Assembly (NCBI RefSeq): GCF_008704995.1
Contig: NZ_CP023747.1
Location: 1,700,501-1,764,500, forward strand
Length of the DNA: 64,000 nucleotides
From: Streptomyces nodosus
GTDB lineage: Bacteria; Actinomycetota; Actinomycetes; Streptomycetales; Streptomycetaceae
Reading direction: 5' to 3'
The position numbers and the translations under genes are program-made. Positions 55,702 to 63,897 of this stretch are shown here, piece by piece. The first letter of the stretch is position 1, and each line of letters starts with the position of its first letter. The notes under the pieces were generated by a model that had not been told where the DNA came from, searched no databases, and saw only the letters and a list, made by a program, of their open reading frames with translations.

Positions 55702-56640
55702 TTACCTGCTCACGCGCGCCCGCCGGTAGAGCAGTGCGCCCCCGAGCAGCGTGCCCGCGCTCACCGACGCCAGCACGCCGAGCGGCAGCTCACTGCCGGT
55801 GTGGGCGAGCTGCGGGGCGTCCACGGTCGGGGTGACGGACTGCGTCCCGGAGTGGCTGATCTGCCGGGGGGTGTCGGCCGTCGGCTGCTGGGGCGTGCCG
55901 GGGTGGCTCGGCTGAGCAGGCTGTCCCGGGTTCGCGGGCGTCTCACTGCCGCCACCACCGGGAGGCGTCGTGTCGCCGCCGGGCGGGGTCGTGTCGTCCC
56001 AGCCGCCGGGCGGGGTCGTGTCGTCCCAGCCGCCGGGGGGCGTCGTGTGGTGCCAGCCACCGGGCGGGGTGGTGTCGTCCCAGCCACCGGGAGGCGTCGA
56101 GTGGTGACCGCAGTCGCAGTGGGGCGGGGTCACGCGGTGTCCACCGTGCGGAGGGGTCACCCCGTGGCCCCTGTGCGGCGGGGTCACCCGGTGGCCGCCG
56201 TGCGGGGCGCCGGAGCAGTCGTTGCCGGTCGCGCCGTCGCCGAGACCGATCACATCCACCGAGTTGCCGCAGAGGTTCACCGGGACGTCCACCGGCACCT
56301 GCACATGGTTGCCGGAGCCGACGCCGGGCGAGCCACCGGTGCGGCCGCCGGCGTGCGCGCCCCTGCCGGTGTGCGAACCGCCGCCGGTGTGGTCACCGCC
56401 CGTGTTGCCGCAGGCGTTGCCTGCCGCCGGGTTGAGCACTCCGATCACATTCACGGTGTTGCCGCACACATTCACCGGGATGTGTACGGGCACCTGCACC
56501 GAGTTGCCGGACAGCACGCCTGGCGAGCCGCTGGCCGCTCCCTGGGCGCTCGAGTCGGCGTGCGCATAGCCGCCGGTGACGGCGAGGACACCGGTCGCGG
56601 CCGCCACGGTCATCAGGCCCTTGCGGGTAGCCTGTCGCAT
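55702..56640 (-). CDS. chpC: Long chaplin with two chaplin domains and sortase signal
   Basis: A 312-residue cell-wall-anchored chaplin. A Sec signal peptide ends near AHADS. Two chaplin domains (about residues 38-78 and 103-143), each with paired Cys (NVCGN...NACGN and NLCGN...NDCSG), are followed by a His/Gly/Pro-rich repeat region. At the C-terminus LAHTG, a hydrophobic stretch and RRARVSR form a class E sortase signal. Long chaplins anchor the short ones to the hyphal surface during aerial growth. The pairing with a short chaplin next door fits chpC-chpH of S. coelicolor. Confidence 0.95.
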   Translation of the reverse strand: MRQATRKGLMTVAAATGVLAVTGGYAHADSSAQGAASGSPGVLSGNSVQVPVHIPVNVCGNTVNVIGVLNPAAGNACGNTGGDHTGGGSHTGRGAHAGGRTGGSPGVGSGNHVQVPVDVPVNLCGNSVDVIGLGDGATGNDCSGAPHGGHRVTPPHRGHGVTPPHGGHRVTPPHCDCGHHSTPPGGWDDTTPPGGWHHTTPPGGWDDTTPPGGWDDTTPPGGDTTPPGGGGSETPANPGQPAQPSHPGTPQQPTADTPRQISHSGTQSVTPTVDAPQLAHTGSELPLGVLASVSAGTLLGGALLYRRARVSR

Positions 56641-56792
56641 TGCTGTTTCCCTGTCTTCGACCTTGTTGTGGACCTTCTAGAACGCGTCCGCACGCGATGT
56701 GTCACGGACGCGGAGCAACCGCTCGGCCCCGGAGCGCAGGTCACGCACTCCGAGGCCGGCGGACTCAGACCCTCATGGGATGAGGCACAACG

Positions 56793-57026
56793 TCAGCTGT
56801 TGACGCAGGTGTTGCCGAAGGCGGGGTTCAGCAGCCCGATCACCGAGATCGTGTTGCCGCAGACGTTCACCGGGACGTGCACCGGGACCTGGACGACATT
56901 GCCGGACAGAACTCCCGGGGAGTGCACGGCGGCACCCTGGGCGCCCGAGTCGGCGGCAGCCAGACCCGCACCCGCGAGAACCAGTCCACCGGTGGCAGCC
57001 GCAGCAGCGACGACCTTCTTGATCAT
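56793..57026 (-). CDS. chpH: Short chaplin ChpH
   Basis: A 77-residue secreted amyloid-forming surfactant protein. The signal peptide MIKKVVAAAAATGGLVLAGAG ends near AAADS, and one chaplin domain follows with Cys pair NVCGN...NTCVN. It lowers surface tension so hyphae can grow into air. Two adjacent ATGs exist; the second is better spaced from GAGGAGGA and gives the known length. Confidence 0.96.
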   Translation of the reverse strand: MIKKVVAAAAATGGLVLAGAGLAAADSGAQGAAVHSPGVLSGNVVQVPVHVPVNVCGNTISVIGLLNPAFGNTCVNS

Positions 57027-57213
57027 CATTCCTCCTCGTTGGCAATGCGGTCCAAGCCTCGGACCGCACCCCGTGTAACGAGGAGGGAGTAATGGAGCTA
57101 CGAGCTTATGGTCGCCTTCACCCTTTCCAGCAGTTTCCCGTACGTACAGGCGAATAGCGCGGGCTCGTCTCGGCGTGGGCACCGGGACGGACCGCGGAGC
57201 GTCGGGCGGCCGG

Positions 57214-58539
57214 TCAGGACGCGTCGATGAACCGGTCCAGGACCCGCACCCCGAACCGGAGCGCGTCCACCGGAACCCGCTCGTCGACGCCGTGGAACAT
57301 GCCCGCGAAGTCCAGCTCCGGGGGAAGCTTCAGCGGCGCGAAGCCGAAGCCCCTGATCCCCAGGTCGTCGAAGGACTTGGCGTCCGTCCCGCCGGAGAGC
57401 ATGTAGGGGATGGCCTTGGCGGCCGGGTCCTCGGCCCGGAGCGCGGACTGCATCGCCTCCACCAGCGCCCCGTCGAAGGTCGTCTCGACGGCCTTGTCCG
57501 CGTGCACGTCCTCGCGCCGCACCCGGGGGCCGAGGATCCGGTCCAGGTCGGCCAGGAACTCCTCCTCGAAGCCGGGCAGGAAACGCCCGTCGACATAGGC
57601 CGTCGCCTCCGAGGGGATGACGTTCACCTTGTAACCGGCGTTCAGCTGCGTGGGGTTGGCGGTGTTGCTCAGGGTCGCGCCGATGAGTTTGGCGATGCCC
57701 CCGAGCGTGGCCAGGGTCGCCTCCATGTCCTCCGGGTCCAGCTCGGTGCCGAGCGCGTCGCCGAGCTCGTCGAGGAAGGCGCGCGTGGTCTTGGTGACCC
57801 GCACCGGGAACCGGTGCCGCCCGAGCCGCGCGACGGCCTCGGAGAGCTCGGTGATCGCGTTGTCCCGGTGGATCATCGACCCGTGGCCCGCCGTGCCGGC
57901 CACGGTCAGCTTCATCCAGTGCATGCCCTTCTCGGCCGTCTGGATCAGATACAGCCGCCGCTGCTCGTTCACGGTGAACGAGAATCCGCCCACCTCGCTG
58001 ATCGCCTCGGTGACGCCCTCGAAGAGCTCGGGATGCTTGTCGACGAGGTGGCGGGCGCCGTAGGTGCCGCCGGCCTCCTCGTCCGCGAGGAAGGCGAGGA
58101 CGATGTCGCGCGGCGGCCTGCGCCCGCTGCGCAGCCGGTCACGGACGACCGCCAGGGTCATGGCGTCCATGTCCTTCATGTCGACCGCGCCGCGCCCCCA
58201 CACGCATCCGTCGGCGATCTCCCCGGAGAACGGATGGTGCGTCCAGTCCCCCGCGTTGGCCGGGACGACATCGGTGTGGCCGTGGATCAGCAGCGCCGGC
58301 CGCGAGGGGTCCTCACCCTCTATACGGGCCACGGTGGAGGCCCGCCCCCGGTGCGACTCGAAGATCTGCGGCTCGAGCCCCACTTCGGCGAGCTTCTCGG
58401 CGACATACTCGGCGGCCGTCCGCTCACCGGGTCCGGAGTGGTCGCCGTAGTTGCTGGTGTCGATCCGGATCAGCTCACGGCAGAGGTCCACGACCTCGTC
58501 CTCGCCGGTGACGCCCCTGGTCGTGCCCGTCTCGGTCAC
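57214..58539 (-). CDS. M20-family metallopeptidase (zinc, ArgE/DapE-like)
   Basis: A 441-residue cytoplasmic enzyme. Zinc ligands are in HGHTDVVPAN, GRGAVDMKD and DEEAGGTYGARH, with a dimerisation lid domain around residues 190-330. Family members hydrolyse N-acyl amino acids, dipeptides or related amides; the substrate is not evident. The GTG at 58537-58539 has the strong site GGGAGGAA. The gene upstream of it on the other strand is tRNA-Leu. Confidence 0.9.
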   Translation of the reverse strand: MTETGTTRGVTGEDEVVDLCRELIRIDTSNYGDHSGPGERTAAEYVAEKLAEVGLEPQIFESHRGRASTVARIEGEDPSRPALLIHGHTDVVPANAGDWTHHPFSGEIADGCVWGRGAVDMKDMDAMTLAVVRDRLRSGRRPPRDIVLAFLADEEAGGTYGARHLVDKHPELFEGVTEAISEVGGFSFTVNEQRRLYLIQTAEKGMHWMKLTVAGTAGHGSMIHRDNAITELSEAVARLGRHRFPVRVTKTTRAFLDELGDALGTELDPEDMEATLATLGGIAKLIGATLSNTANPTQLNAGYKVNVIPSEATAYVDGRFLPGFEEEFLADLDRILGPRVRREDVHADKAVETTFDGALVEAMQSALRAEDPAAKAIPYMLSGGTDAKSFDDLGIRGFGFAPLKLPPELDFAGMFHGVDERVPVDALRFGVRVLDRFIDAS

Positions 58540-58724
58540 GCTGCTTCCTCCCGGTTCACTGCTGGTGGTCCCCCTCATCCTCCCTCCGACCCCCACCGCT
58601 CCCCAAGGGGGTGCACAGCACGTCACGCCCCGTTCACACCGGAACAGGGCGTGATCGAACGCCCCCGAAAGCCTGGTAGTGTTTCCTTCGTCGCGGCGGG
58701 GAGAACCCGCACGACAGACACCCT

Positions 58725-58809
58725 GTCCGGGTGGCGGAATGGCAGACGCGCTAGCTTGAGGTGCTAGTGCCCTTTATCGGGCGTGGGGGTTCAAGTCCCC
58801 CCTCGGACA
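58725..58809 (+). tRNA. tRNA-Leu (anticodon GAG)
   Basis: A class II tRNA of 85 nt: acceptor strand GTCCGGG pairs with CTCGGAC, and the anticodon stem CTAGC/GCTAG encloses TTGAGGT with anticodon GAG at 58758-58760. The long variable arm and the T-arm GGGGGTTCAAGTCCCCC are complete. CCA is not encoded. It reads CUC and CUU codons. Confidence 0.95.
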
Positions 58810-58890
58810 CAACGAATGACGATACGGCAACGAGGACCTCGACCTTACGGTCGCGGTCCTCGTTGCGTGTTCGTAACTGATAGTGATGCC
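58791..58890 (+). repeat. tRNA-Leu 3' end with following hairpin, copy A of a 100-bp repeat
   Basis: This copy covers the T-arm and acceptor end of tRNA-Leu plus a hairpin whose outer stem CAACGAGGACC (58828-58838) pairs with 58855-58865, probably the tRNA terminator. A decayed copy is at 60018-60116. Confidence 0.75.
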
Positions 58891-59033
58891 CAGGGCTTCG
58901 TGGAGCGGACCCTTCTTGTCTGGGGCGGCGGCGTGGCCCGAGGAACTGCACGCCCACGGAGTGGACCTGACCTGCGGCGATAACGTCACGAGCCCCACAA
59001 GGTCCGAGGCGTGGGGCCGGATACGCTGACGGC

Positions 59034-59393
59034 GTGATCGAGAATCTTCCTCCCTGCCCGAAGTGCTCGTGTGAGTACACCTACGAGATGAACGCCCTGG
59101 TGGTGTGTCCCGAGTGCGGCCATGAATGGGTGCCTGCCGAGACCGGTGCCGAAGGCGGCGACCCCGCCGGAGCGCGTGTCGTCAGGGACTCCGTCGGCAA
59201 TGTGCTGCAGGACGGCGACTCCGTGGTGGTCGTGAAGGCACTGAAGGTCAAGGGCAGCCCGTCGGGGATCAAGGCCGGGACCAAGGTGCGCAGCATCCGG
59301 CTGGTCGACGGGATCGACGGGCATGACATCGACTGCAAGGTCGACGGGTTCGGGGCGATGCAGCTGAAGTCGAGCGTGGTGAAGAAAGCCTGA
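59034..59393 (+). CDS. PhnA/YjdM-family zinc-ribbon protein
   Basis: A 119-residue protein. The N-terminal zinc ribbon CPKCSCEYTYEMNALVVCPECGHEW is followed by an SH3-like C-terminal domain (LQDGDSVVVVKALKVKG). The family is named after phosphonate genes but lacks a proven role. No ribosome site precedes the GTG; TACGCT lies six bases upstream, so the mRNA may be leaderless. Confidence 0.85.
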   Translation: MIENLPPCPKCSCEYTYEMNALVVCPECGHEWVPAETGAEGGDPAGARVVRDSVGNVLQDGDSVVVVKALKVKGSPSGIKAGTKVRSIRLVDGIDGHDIDCKVDGFGAMQLKSSVVKKA

Positions 59394-59690
59394 TCCACCG
59401 ACCCGTGCAAAATTTCGCGCATCCCGATGCCAGACATCGAGGGCAACGAATTCTGTATCGACTGAGCGTTCTCCGAGCCGGGGAGGCAGACAGCTGCCTT
59501 CCCGGTGCTCCTGTGGCCGCCGTCCCGCATGGGCACTGGGGTACCGTCGACGATCGGCACGGTGTTCGTACGGGTGGTAAGCCGCTACGAGCAGGATCCG
59601 GTGCCGTGGGTTCAGGCCGATGAACGGGGCTGCCCGGGATGGTTCCGACGACGTGATCGGACCAGGCGTGGCAAGATCATGACACCAAGA
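59394..59690. other. Gap with a possible remnant of a VOC-family gene
   Basis: Only one short protein-like trace is seen: PDIEGNEFCID then stop (ending at 59465) resembles the last residues of glyoxalase/VOC proteins. The rest has no recognisable coding sequence, and no ribosome site was found. Confidence 0.3.
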
Positions 59691-59957
59691 TCAGCCGTTG
59701 CGGGACGGCCCTCCGTCGAAGTACACGAGCACGCGGCCGGTGTTGCCCGGATCGGTCTCCCGGCGCACGTACAGCTTCCTGATGTGCTTCTGGTCGAGGA
59801 ACGCCAGGACGCGTCCGTGCAGTTGTCCCGACCCCTTCCCCGGGATGATTTCGGCGACCGGATCCCCGGAGTGGGCGGCCGCGAAGAGGAACTGGCGCAG
59901 GGCGAGTTCGATGTCGCGGTTGTTCCGGAAGATCGGATGCAAATCCAGACTGAGCAC
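59691..59957 (-). CDS. Small Smr-domain-like protein
   Basis: An 88-residue protein. LSLDLHPIF and EIIPGKGSGQLHGRVLAFL match the LDxH and HGKGxG signatures of the Smr domain found at the end of MutS2, except that the usual His of HGxG is Pro here. It might bind or nick structured nucleic acid. The GTG at 59955-59957 has a GAGGAG ribosome site. Confidence 0.7.
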   Translation of the reverse strand: MLSLDLHPIFRNNRDIELALRQFLFAAAHSGDPVAEIIPGKGSGQLHGRVLAFLDQKHIRKLYVRRETDPGNTGRVLVYFDGGPSRNG

Positions 59958-60017
59958 GCAACAACTCCTCGTTCACCAGAGCCCTCCTTGCGCGACGGCG
60001 ACCGTATCGTCAGCCGT

Positions 60018-60116
60018 CAACTCACCCCTCGGACGCTCGCTCATAACGATACGCAGACAACGGCCTCGACCTGACGGTCGCGGTCCTTGTTGTTTTGTCG
60101 TACGTGACGGTGATGC
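60018..60116 (+). repeat. Decayed copy B of the tRNA-Leu 3' end and its hairpin
   Basis: The first 18 bases differ from the tRNA-Leu T-arm/acceptor end by two substitutions, and the following hairpin region is about 80% identical over the next 80 bp. The 5' part of a tRNA is absent. Confidence 0.75.
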
Positions 60117-60124
60117 GGAGGAGG

Positions 60125-60682
60125 CTACAGAGGACCTCGACAAGCCGTCTCCCCCGGCACTGTCGGTACACCGTCGACATGGCGCGGCAGCGCCCACGGG
60201 TTGGCCCGCTGCGCCGGCTGAGGCAGCAGGGCGTCGGGGACGTCCTGGTAGCAGACCGGGCGCTGGAAGCGTTCGATCGCGAGGCTGCCGACCGAGGTCG
60301 AGCGGGGGTCGCTGGTCGCGGGGAAGGATCCGCCGTGCACCATCGCATGGCCGACCTCAACGCCGGTCGGCCAGCCGTTGCAGAGGACCCGGCCGGCCTT
60401 GGTCTCCAGCAGGGGCAGCAGGCGGCGGGCCGCGTCGTGGTCCGCGTCGGTCGCGTGGACGGTGGCGGTGAGCCGGCCCTCGAGCCGCTCGATGCGCGGC
60501 AGGAGTTCGTCGGTCGAGCGGTAGCGGACGATCACGCCGGCAGCGCCGAAGACATCGTCACGCAGCGGCGAGCCCGGACGGTCGAAGACCTCGCCGGAGG
60601 CTTCGACCACCTGCGGGGCGGGAGCATCCAGCGCACCGGCAGAGCCGGCGCCGACGACCCGCACGTCCGGCGTCTCGCGCAA
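60125..60682 (-). pseudogene. C-terminal fragment of a ketoglutarate semialdehyde dehydrogenase-type gene
   Basis: The 185-residue reading frame corresponds to the last third of NADP-dependent alpha-ketoglutarate semialdehyde dehydrogenases: AGRVLCNGWPTGVEVGHAMVHGG, PATSDPRSTSVGSLAIERF and RPVCYQDVPDALLPQ. The Rossmann fold and catalytic Cys of the N-terminal two thirds are absent, and no matching sequence continues upstream. It is a truncated, presumably non-functional gene. Confidence 0.8.
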
Positions 60683-60930
60683 CCGCGCGAGACGCCGGAC
60701 GCATACGCCGGACTCCGAGCGGCTCCCGTGTGACGAGCGCGAGCTCGCGCTGCGGGGTCGGCATCACCTCGCCGGCGAGCTTGTCGCCTCGGCGCAGCTG
60801 ACTCATGGCTGCATGGGATCACGCCACGAGGAGGCCGCACATGCGTCATTTGACGGACGCAGCAGCCGTCGGTCCGCTCAGAACGGCGCTCGGTTGGCCT
60901 GGGCGGCGGGGCCGTTTCTAGACTTGGGGT
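60683..60930. other. Gap upstream of the PolX gene
   Basis: About 250 bp without a gene I can support. TAGACT at 60919-60924 ends six bases before the PolX GTG, with TTGGCC 19 bp further upstream. Confidence 0.4.
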
Positions 60931-62676
60931 GTGGCCCGGGCCAACGACGAGGTCGAGGCGCTCCTCCAGGAGTACGCGGACCTCATCGCCATCACGGGAG
61001 GCGACGCCTTCAAGGCGCGCGCCTATGAGAAGGCCGCGCGCGCGATCGGCGGTCATCCCGCCGATGTCTCCCGGCTGGACGCCGAGGGTCTGCGGGACAT
61101 CCCGAATGTGGGCCGGTCGATCGCCGACAAGGTGCTCGAATATCTGCACACCGGCACCGTCGCGGCGGTCGAGGAGCGCCGGGCGAACATCCCCGCCGGG
61201 GTGCGGGAGCTGATCGCGATCCCCACGCTCGGCCCCAAGAAGGCCCTGCGGCTCTATCAGGACCTGCACATCTCCTCGGTGAACGAGCTGGCCGCCGCCA
61301 TCGAGGCGGACGCCCTGCACGATCTGAAGGGTTTCGGCCCCAGGACGCAGGAGAACATCCTGCACGGCATCACGCTGATGCAGCAGGCGGGCGGCCGTAT
61401 CCCGCTGCATCTGGCCCTGGAGACCGCGGAGGAGATCGTCTCCGAGCTGTCCGGGTTGACCGGCTGCAAGCGCTGCGCCTACGCCGGTTCGCTGCGCCGG
61501 ATGCGGGAGACCGTCGGCGACATCGATGTGCTGGTCGCCGCCCGGCGGTCCGCCCCCTTCATGGACGCGCTGGCCGCGCTGCCGTCCACCGCCGAGGTGA
61601 TCGCCCACGGTTCGAAGAAGACGTCGATCCGGACGGGCAAGGGTGTCCAGGTGGATCTGCGGGTCCTGCCGCCGGAGTCATGGGGTGCCGGACTCCAGTA
61701 CTTCACCGGGTCCAAGGCGCACAACATCCGCACCCGCACCATCGCCGTGCGGCACGGGCTGAAGCTGTCCGAGTACGGTCTGTTCGAGGTGGAGAGCAGG
61801 CAGTCGCTGGCCTCCCGCAGCGAGGAGGAGGTGTACGCCCGGCTCGGGCTGCCCTGGATACCGCCCACGCTGCGGGAGGACCGGGGGGAGATCCAGGCGG
61901 CGCTGCGCGGTGAGCTGCCGGAGATCGTGACCGAGCGGGACATCCGCGGTGATCTCCATACCCATACGGATCTCACCGACGGGCTCGCCCCGCTGGAGGA
62001 GATGGTGGCGGCAGCCGCCGAGCGGGGCCTGGCGTACTACGCGGTCACCGATCACGCGCCCCGTCTGTATATGCAGCGGATGACCGACGAGAAGATCCTC
62101 GCCCAGCGGGAGCGGGTGCGGGAGCTGGACGGCGTCCATCACGGGATGCGGCTGCTGCACGGGACCGAGCTCAACATCGGTCCCGAGGGGGAGGTGGACT
62201 GGCCCGACGAGTTCCTGGCCGGCTTCGACCTCTGTGTGGCCTCCCTGCACTCCCATTTCGACCTGGGCCGCAAGGAGATGACCCGGCGGCTGGTGCGGGC
62301 CTGCGAGAACCCGTACGTCCATGTCCTCGGCCATCCGACGACCCGGCTGATCGGCAGACGGCCCGGGGTCGACGCCGACTGGGACGAGGTGTTCGCCGTC
62401 TGTGCGCGCGCCGGCACCGCGCTGGAGATCAACGCCCAGCCCGACCGGCTCGATCTGTGCGACGAGGAGATCCTGCGTGCCAAGGAGCACGGCGTGAAGT
62501 TCGCCGTGGACACCGACGCCCACTCGGTGCTGCACCTCGGCTATCTGCGCTACGGCGTCGGCACCGCCCAACGCGGCTGGCTCACCCGGGACGACGTGAT
62601 CAACACCTGGCCGCTGCGCAGCCTGCGCCGCTTCCTGTCGAAGGGCGGGAGGAGCAGGAAGGGTGCGGCTGGATGA
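60931..62676 (+). CDS. polX: PolX-type DNA polymerase/PHP-domain protein
   Basis: A 581-residue repair enzyme. The N-terminal helix-hairpin-helix region (about 1-130) is followed by a polymerase-beta-like nucleotidyltransferase domain (GSLRR...GDIDVLV, with the catalytic Asp pair) and a PHP domain (GDLHTHTDLTDG, VTDHAP, DTDAH) with 3'-5' exonuclease or AP-endonuclease activity in bacterial PolX. All metal-binding motifs are present. The GTG has no ribosome site, but a -10-like TAGACT precedes it. Confidence 0.92.
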   Translation: MARANDEVEALLQEYADLIAITGGDAFKARAYEKAARAIGGHPADVSRLDAEGLRDIPNVGRSIADKVLEYLHTGTVAAVEERRANIPAGVRELIAIPTLGPKKALRLYQDLHISSVNELAAAIEADALHDLKGFGPRTQENILHGITLMQQAGGRIPLHLALETAEEIVSELSGLTGCKRCAYAGSLRRMRETVGDIDVLVAARRSAPFMDALAALPSTAEVIAHGSKKTSIRTGKGVQVDLRVLPPESWGAGLQYFTGSKAHNIRTRTIAVRHGLKLSEYGLFEVESRQSLASRSEEEVYARLGLPWIPPTLREDRGEIQAALRGELPEIVTERDIRGDLHTHTDLTDGLAPLEEMVAAAAERGLAYYAVTDHAPRLYMQRMTDEKILAQRERVRELDGVHHGMRLLHGTELNIGPEGEVDWPDEFLAGFDLCVASLHSHFDLGRKEMTRRLVRACENPYVHVLGHPTTRLIGRRPGVDADWDEVFAVCARAGTALEINAQPDRLDLCDEEILRAKEHGVKFAVDTDAHSVLHLGYLRYGVGTAQRGWLTRDDVINTWPLRSLRRFLSKGGRSRKGAAG

Positions 62677-62684
62677 ACAAGGCC

Positions 62685-63815
62685 CTAGGTGTGCCGGCAC
62701 GACCGCAGGGAGCGCAGGGTGAGGGTGCCGTCGGGGCCGGGCTCCACGCGGGTGCCGAAGTCCCGGCTGTGCCGGTCGAGTTGGGCGCACAGCCAGCGGG
62801 TGTCGTCGGCCGTGGCGTGTTCCAGGCGCATCCGGCGTGCCTGGAGGGGAACGATCCGCACCCCGGCGAACCGCCCGGTGTCCCGTTCCACCGAGACCAG
62901 ATACAGCGGCCGCAGGTCGTCCCGGTACCGCTCGTAGCCGCCGATGCCCTCGTAGTCGTCGATCAGGTCGCCGCAGCCGTAGAGGACGAGTCGGCCCCGG
63001 TACGCCTCCAGCGGGCGCGGGTGGTGCGAGGAGTGCCCGTGCACGATGTCCACGCCCGCGTCGACGAGCGCATGGGCGAAGCGGACCTCGGCGCGGCAGA
63101 CGGCGTAGCCCCAGTTGGGGCCCCAGTGGACCGAGGCGACCACGATGTCGCCCGGGCGCCTCAGCTGCCGCAGTCGCTCGGCGCACACGGCCGCGGCCGC
63201 CTCCGAGGGTCCCGCGACGAGTTCCACACCGGGCCGGTCCCCGGTGGCGGCCCAGTCCTCCGGGATCCCGCTGGACGGCATCCCGAAGGAGAACACCAGC
63301 ACCCGGCCGCCCCCGTCCAGGGGGACCGCCGCGGGCCGGCCCGCGTCGAGGGCGTCGCGGCCCGCCCCCGCGGTCCGCAGTCCCGCCTCCGCCAGGGCGG
63401 CGAGCGTCTCCGTCAGGCCGTTCCGGCCGAAGTCGAGGACATGGTTGTTGGCCAGGACGCTGACGTCCGGGCGGATCGTGGCCAGGCACGGCAGATTGGC
63501 CGGGCTCATCCGGTAGTGGACGCCCTTGCCGGGGGCGAACTCCCCGTCCCCGGTGACGGAGGTCTCCAGATTGATCACCCGTACATCGGGGGCGGCCTCG
63601 TCCAGTACCGCCGGTGCCTCGCCCCACGGCCAGTCGAAGGGGACCGGCCGGGGTATCGGGCCGTTCGCCGCCTCGGCCAGGCCGACATAGGCCCGGGCGT
63701 CATGGATGTAGGTCTCCCGCAGCGCCGGGTTCCCGGGGTGCGGAAGGATCTGGTCGACGCCCCGGCCGAGCATCACGTCACCGCCGAGGAACAGGGTGAC
63801 CAGGCCGTCCTGCAC
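62685..63815 (-). CDS. CapA-family metallophosphatase-like protein
   Basis: A 376-residue protein of the PGA_cap/CapA family. Motifs are LFLGGDVMLGRGVD at the N-terminus, NLETSVT, ANNHVLDFG, HWGPNWG and HGHSSHHPRPLE, the metal-binding set of calcineurin-like phosphoesterases. It has no signal peptide or membrane anchor, so it is probably an intracellular member. The GTG at 63813-63815 is very close to GGAAGG; a GTG five codons later is better spaced. It is convergent with polX, 8 bp apart. Confidence 0.85.
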   Translation of the reverse strand: MQDGLVTLFLGGDVMLGRGVDQILPHPGNPALRETYIHDARAYVGLAEAANGPIPRPVPFDWPWGEAPAVLDEAAPDVRVINLETSVTGDGEFAPGKGVHYRMSPANLPCLATIRPDVSVLANNHVLDFGRNGLTETLAALAEAGLRTAGAGRDALDAGRPAAVPLDGGGRVLVFSFGMPSSGIPEDWAATGDRPGVELVAGPSEAAAAVCAERLRQLRRPGDIVVASVHWGPNWGYAVCRAEVRFAHALVDAGVDIVHGHSSHHPRPLEAYRGRLVLYGCGDLIDDYEGIGGYERYRDDLRPLYLVSVERDTGRFAGVRIVPLQARRMRLEHATADDTRWLCAQLDRHSRDFGTRVEPGPDGTLTLRSLRSCRHT

Positions 63816-63845
63816 CCTTCCACGCTAAATCCGTCGCGGACGCGG

Positions 63846-63897
63846 TGCGAGGGTCTGCACATGGGCGGGGGTGCGAGGGTCTACACATGCGCGGGGG
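63846..63897. repeat. Tandem 26-bp repeat at the end of the last gene
   Basis: Two copies of a 26-bp unit (starting TGCGAGGGTCT) differ at two positions. The second copy contains the stop codon of the gene at the window's right edge. Confidence 0.85.

Noticed and set aside
55975..56100. CRISPR-like repeat array in the chaplin region
   Set aside because: The repeats encode the TPPGGWDD protein repeat in frame and have no unique spacers.
55516..57078. Long plus-strand open frame opposite the two chaplin genes
   Set aside because: It is the complement of the chaplin repeats; the minus-strand products have signal peptides, Cys pairs and known lengths.
58751..59080. Minus-strand open frames over tRNA-Leu
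   Set aside because: They read through the tRNA complement (ending LNPHAR), a common false gene call next to Streptomyces tRNAs.
60558..60806. 82-codon minus-strand frame upstream of the dehydrogenase fragment
   Set aside because: No ribosome site, no recognisable family and overlap with the fragment in another frame.
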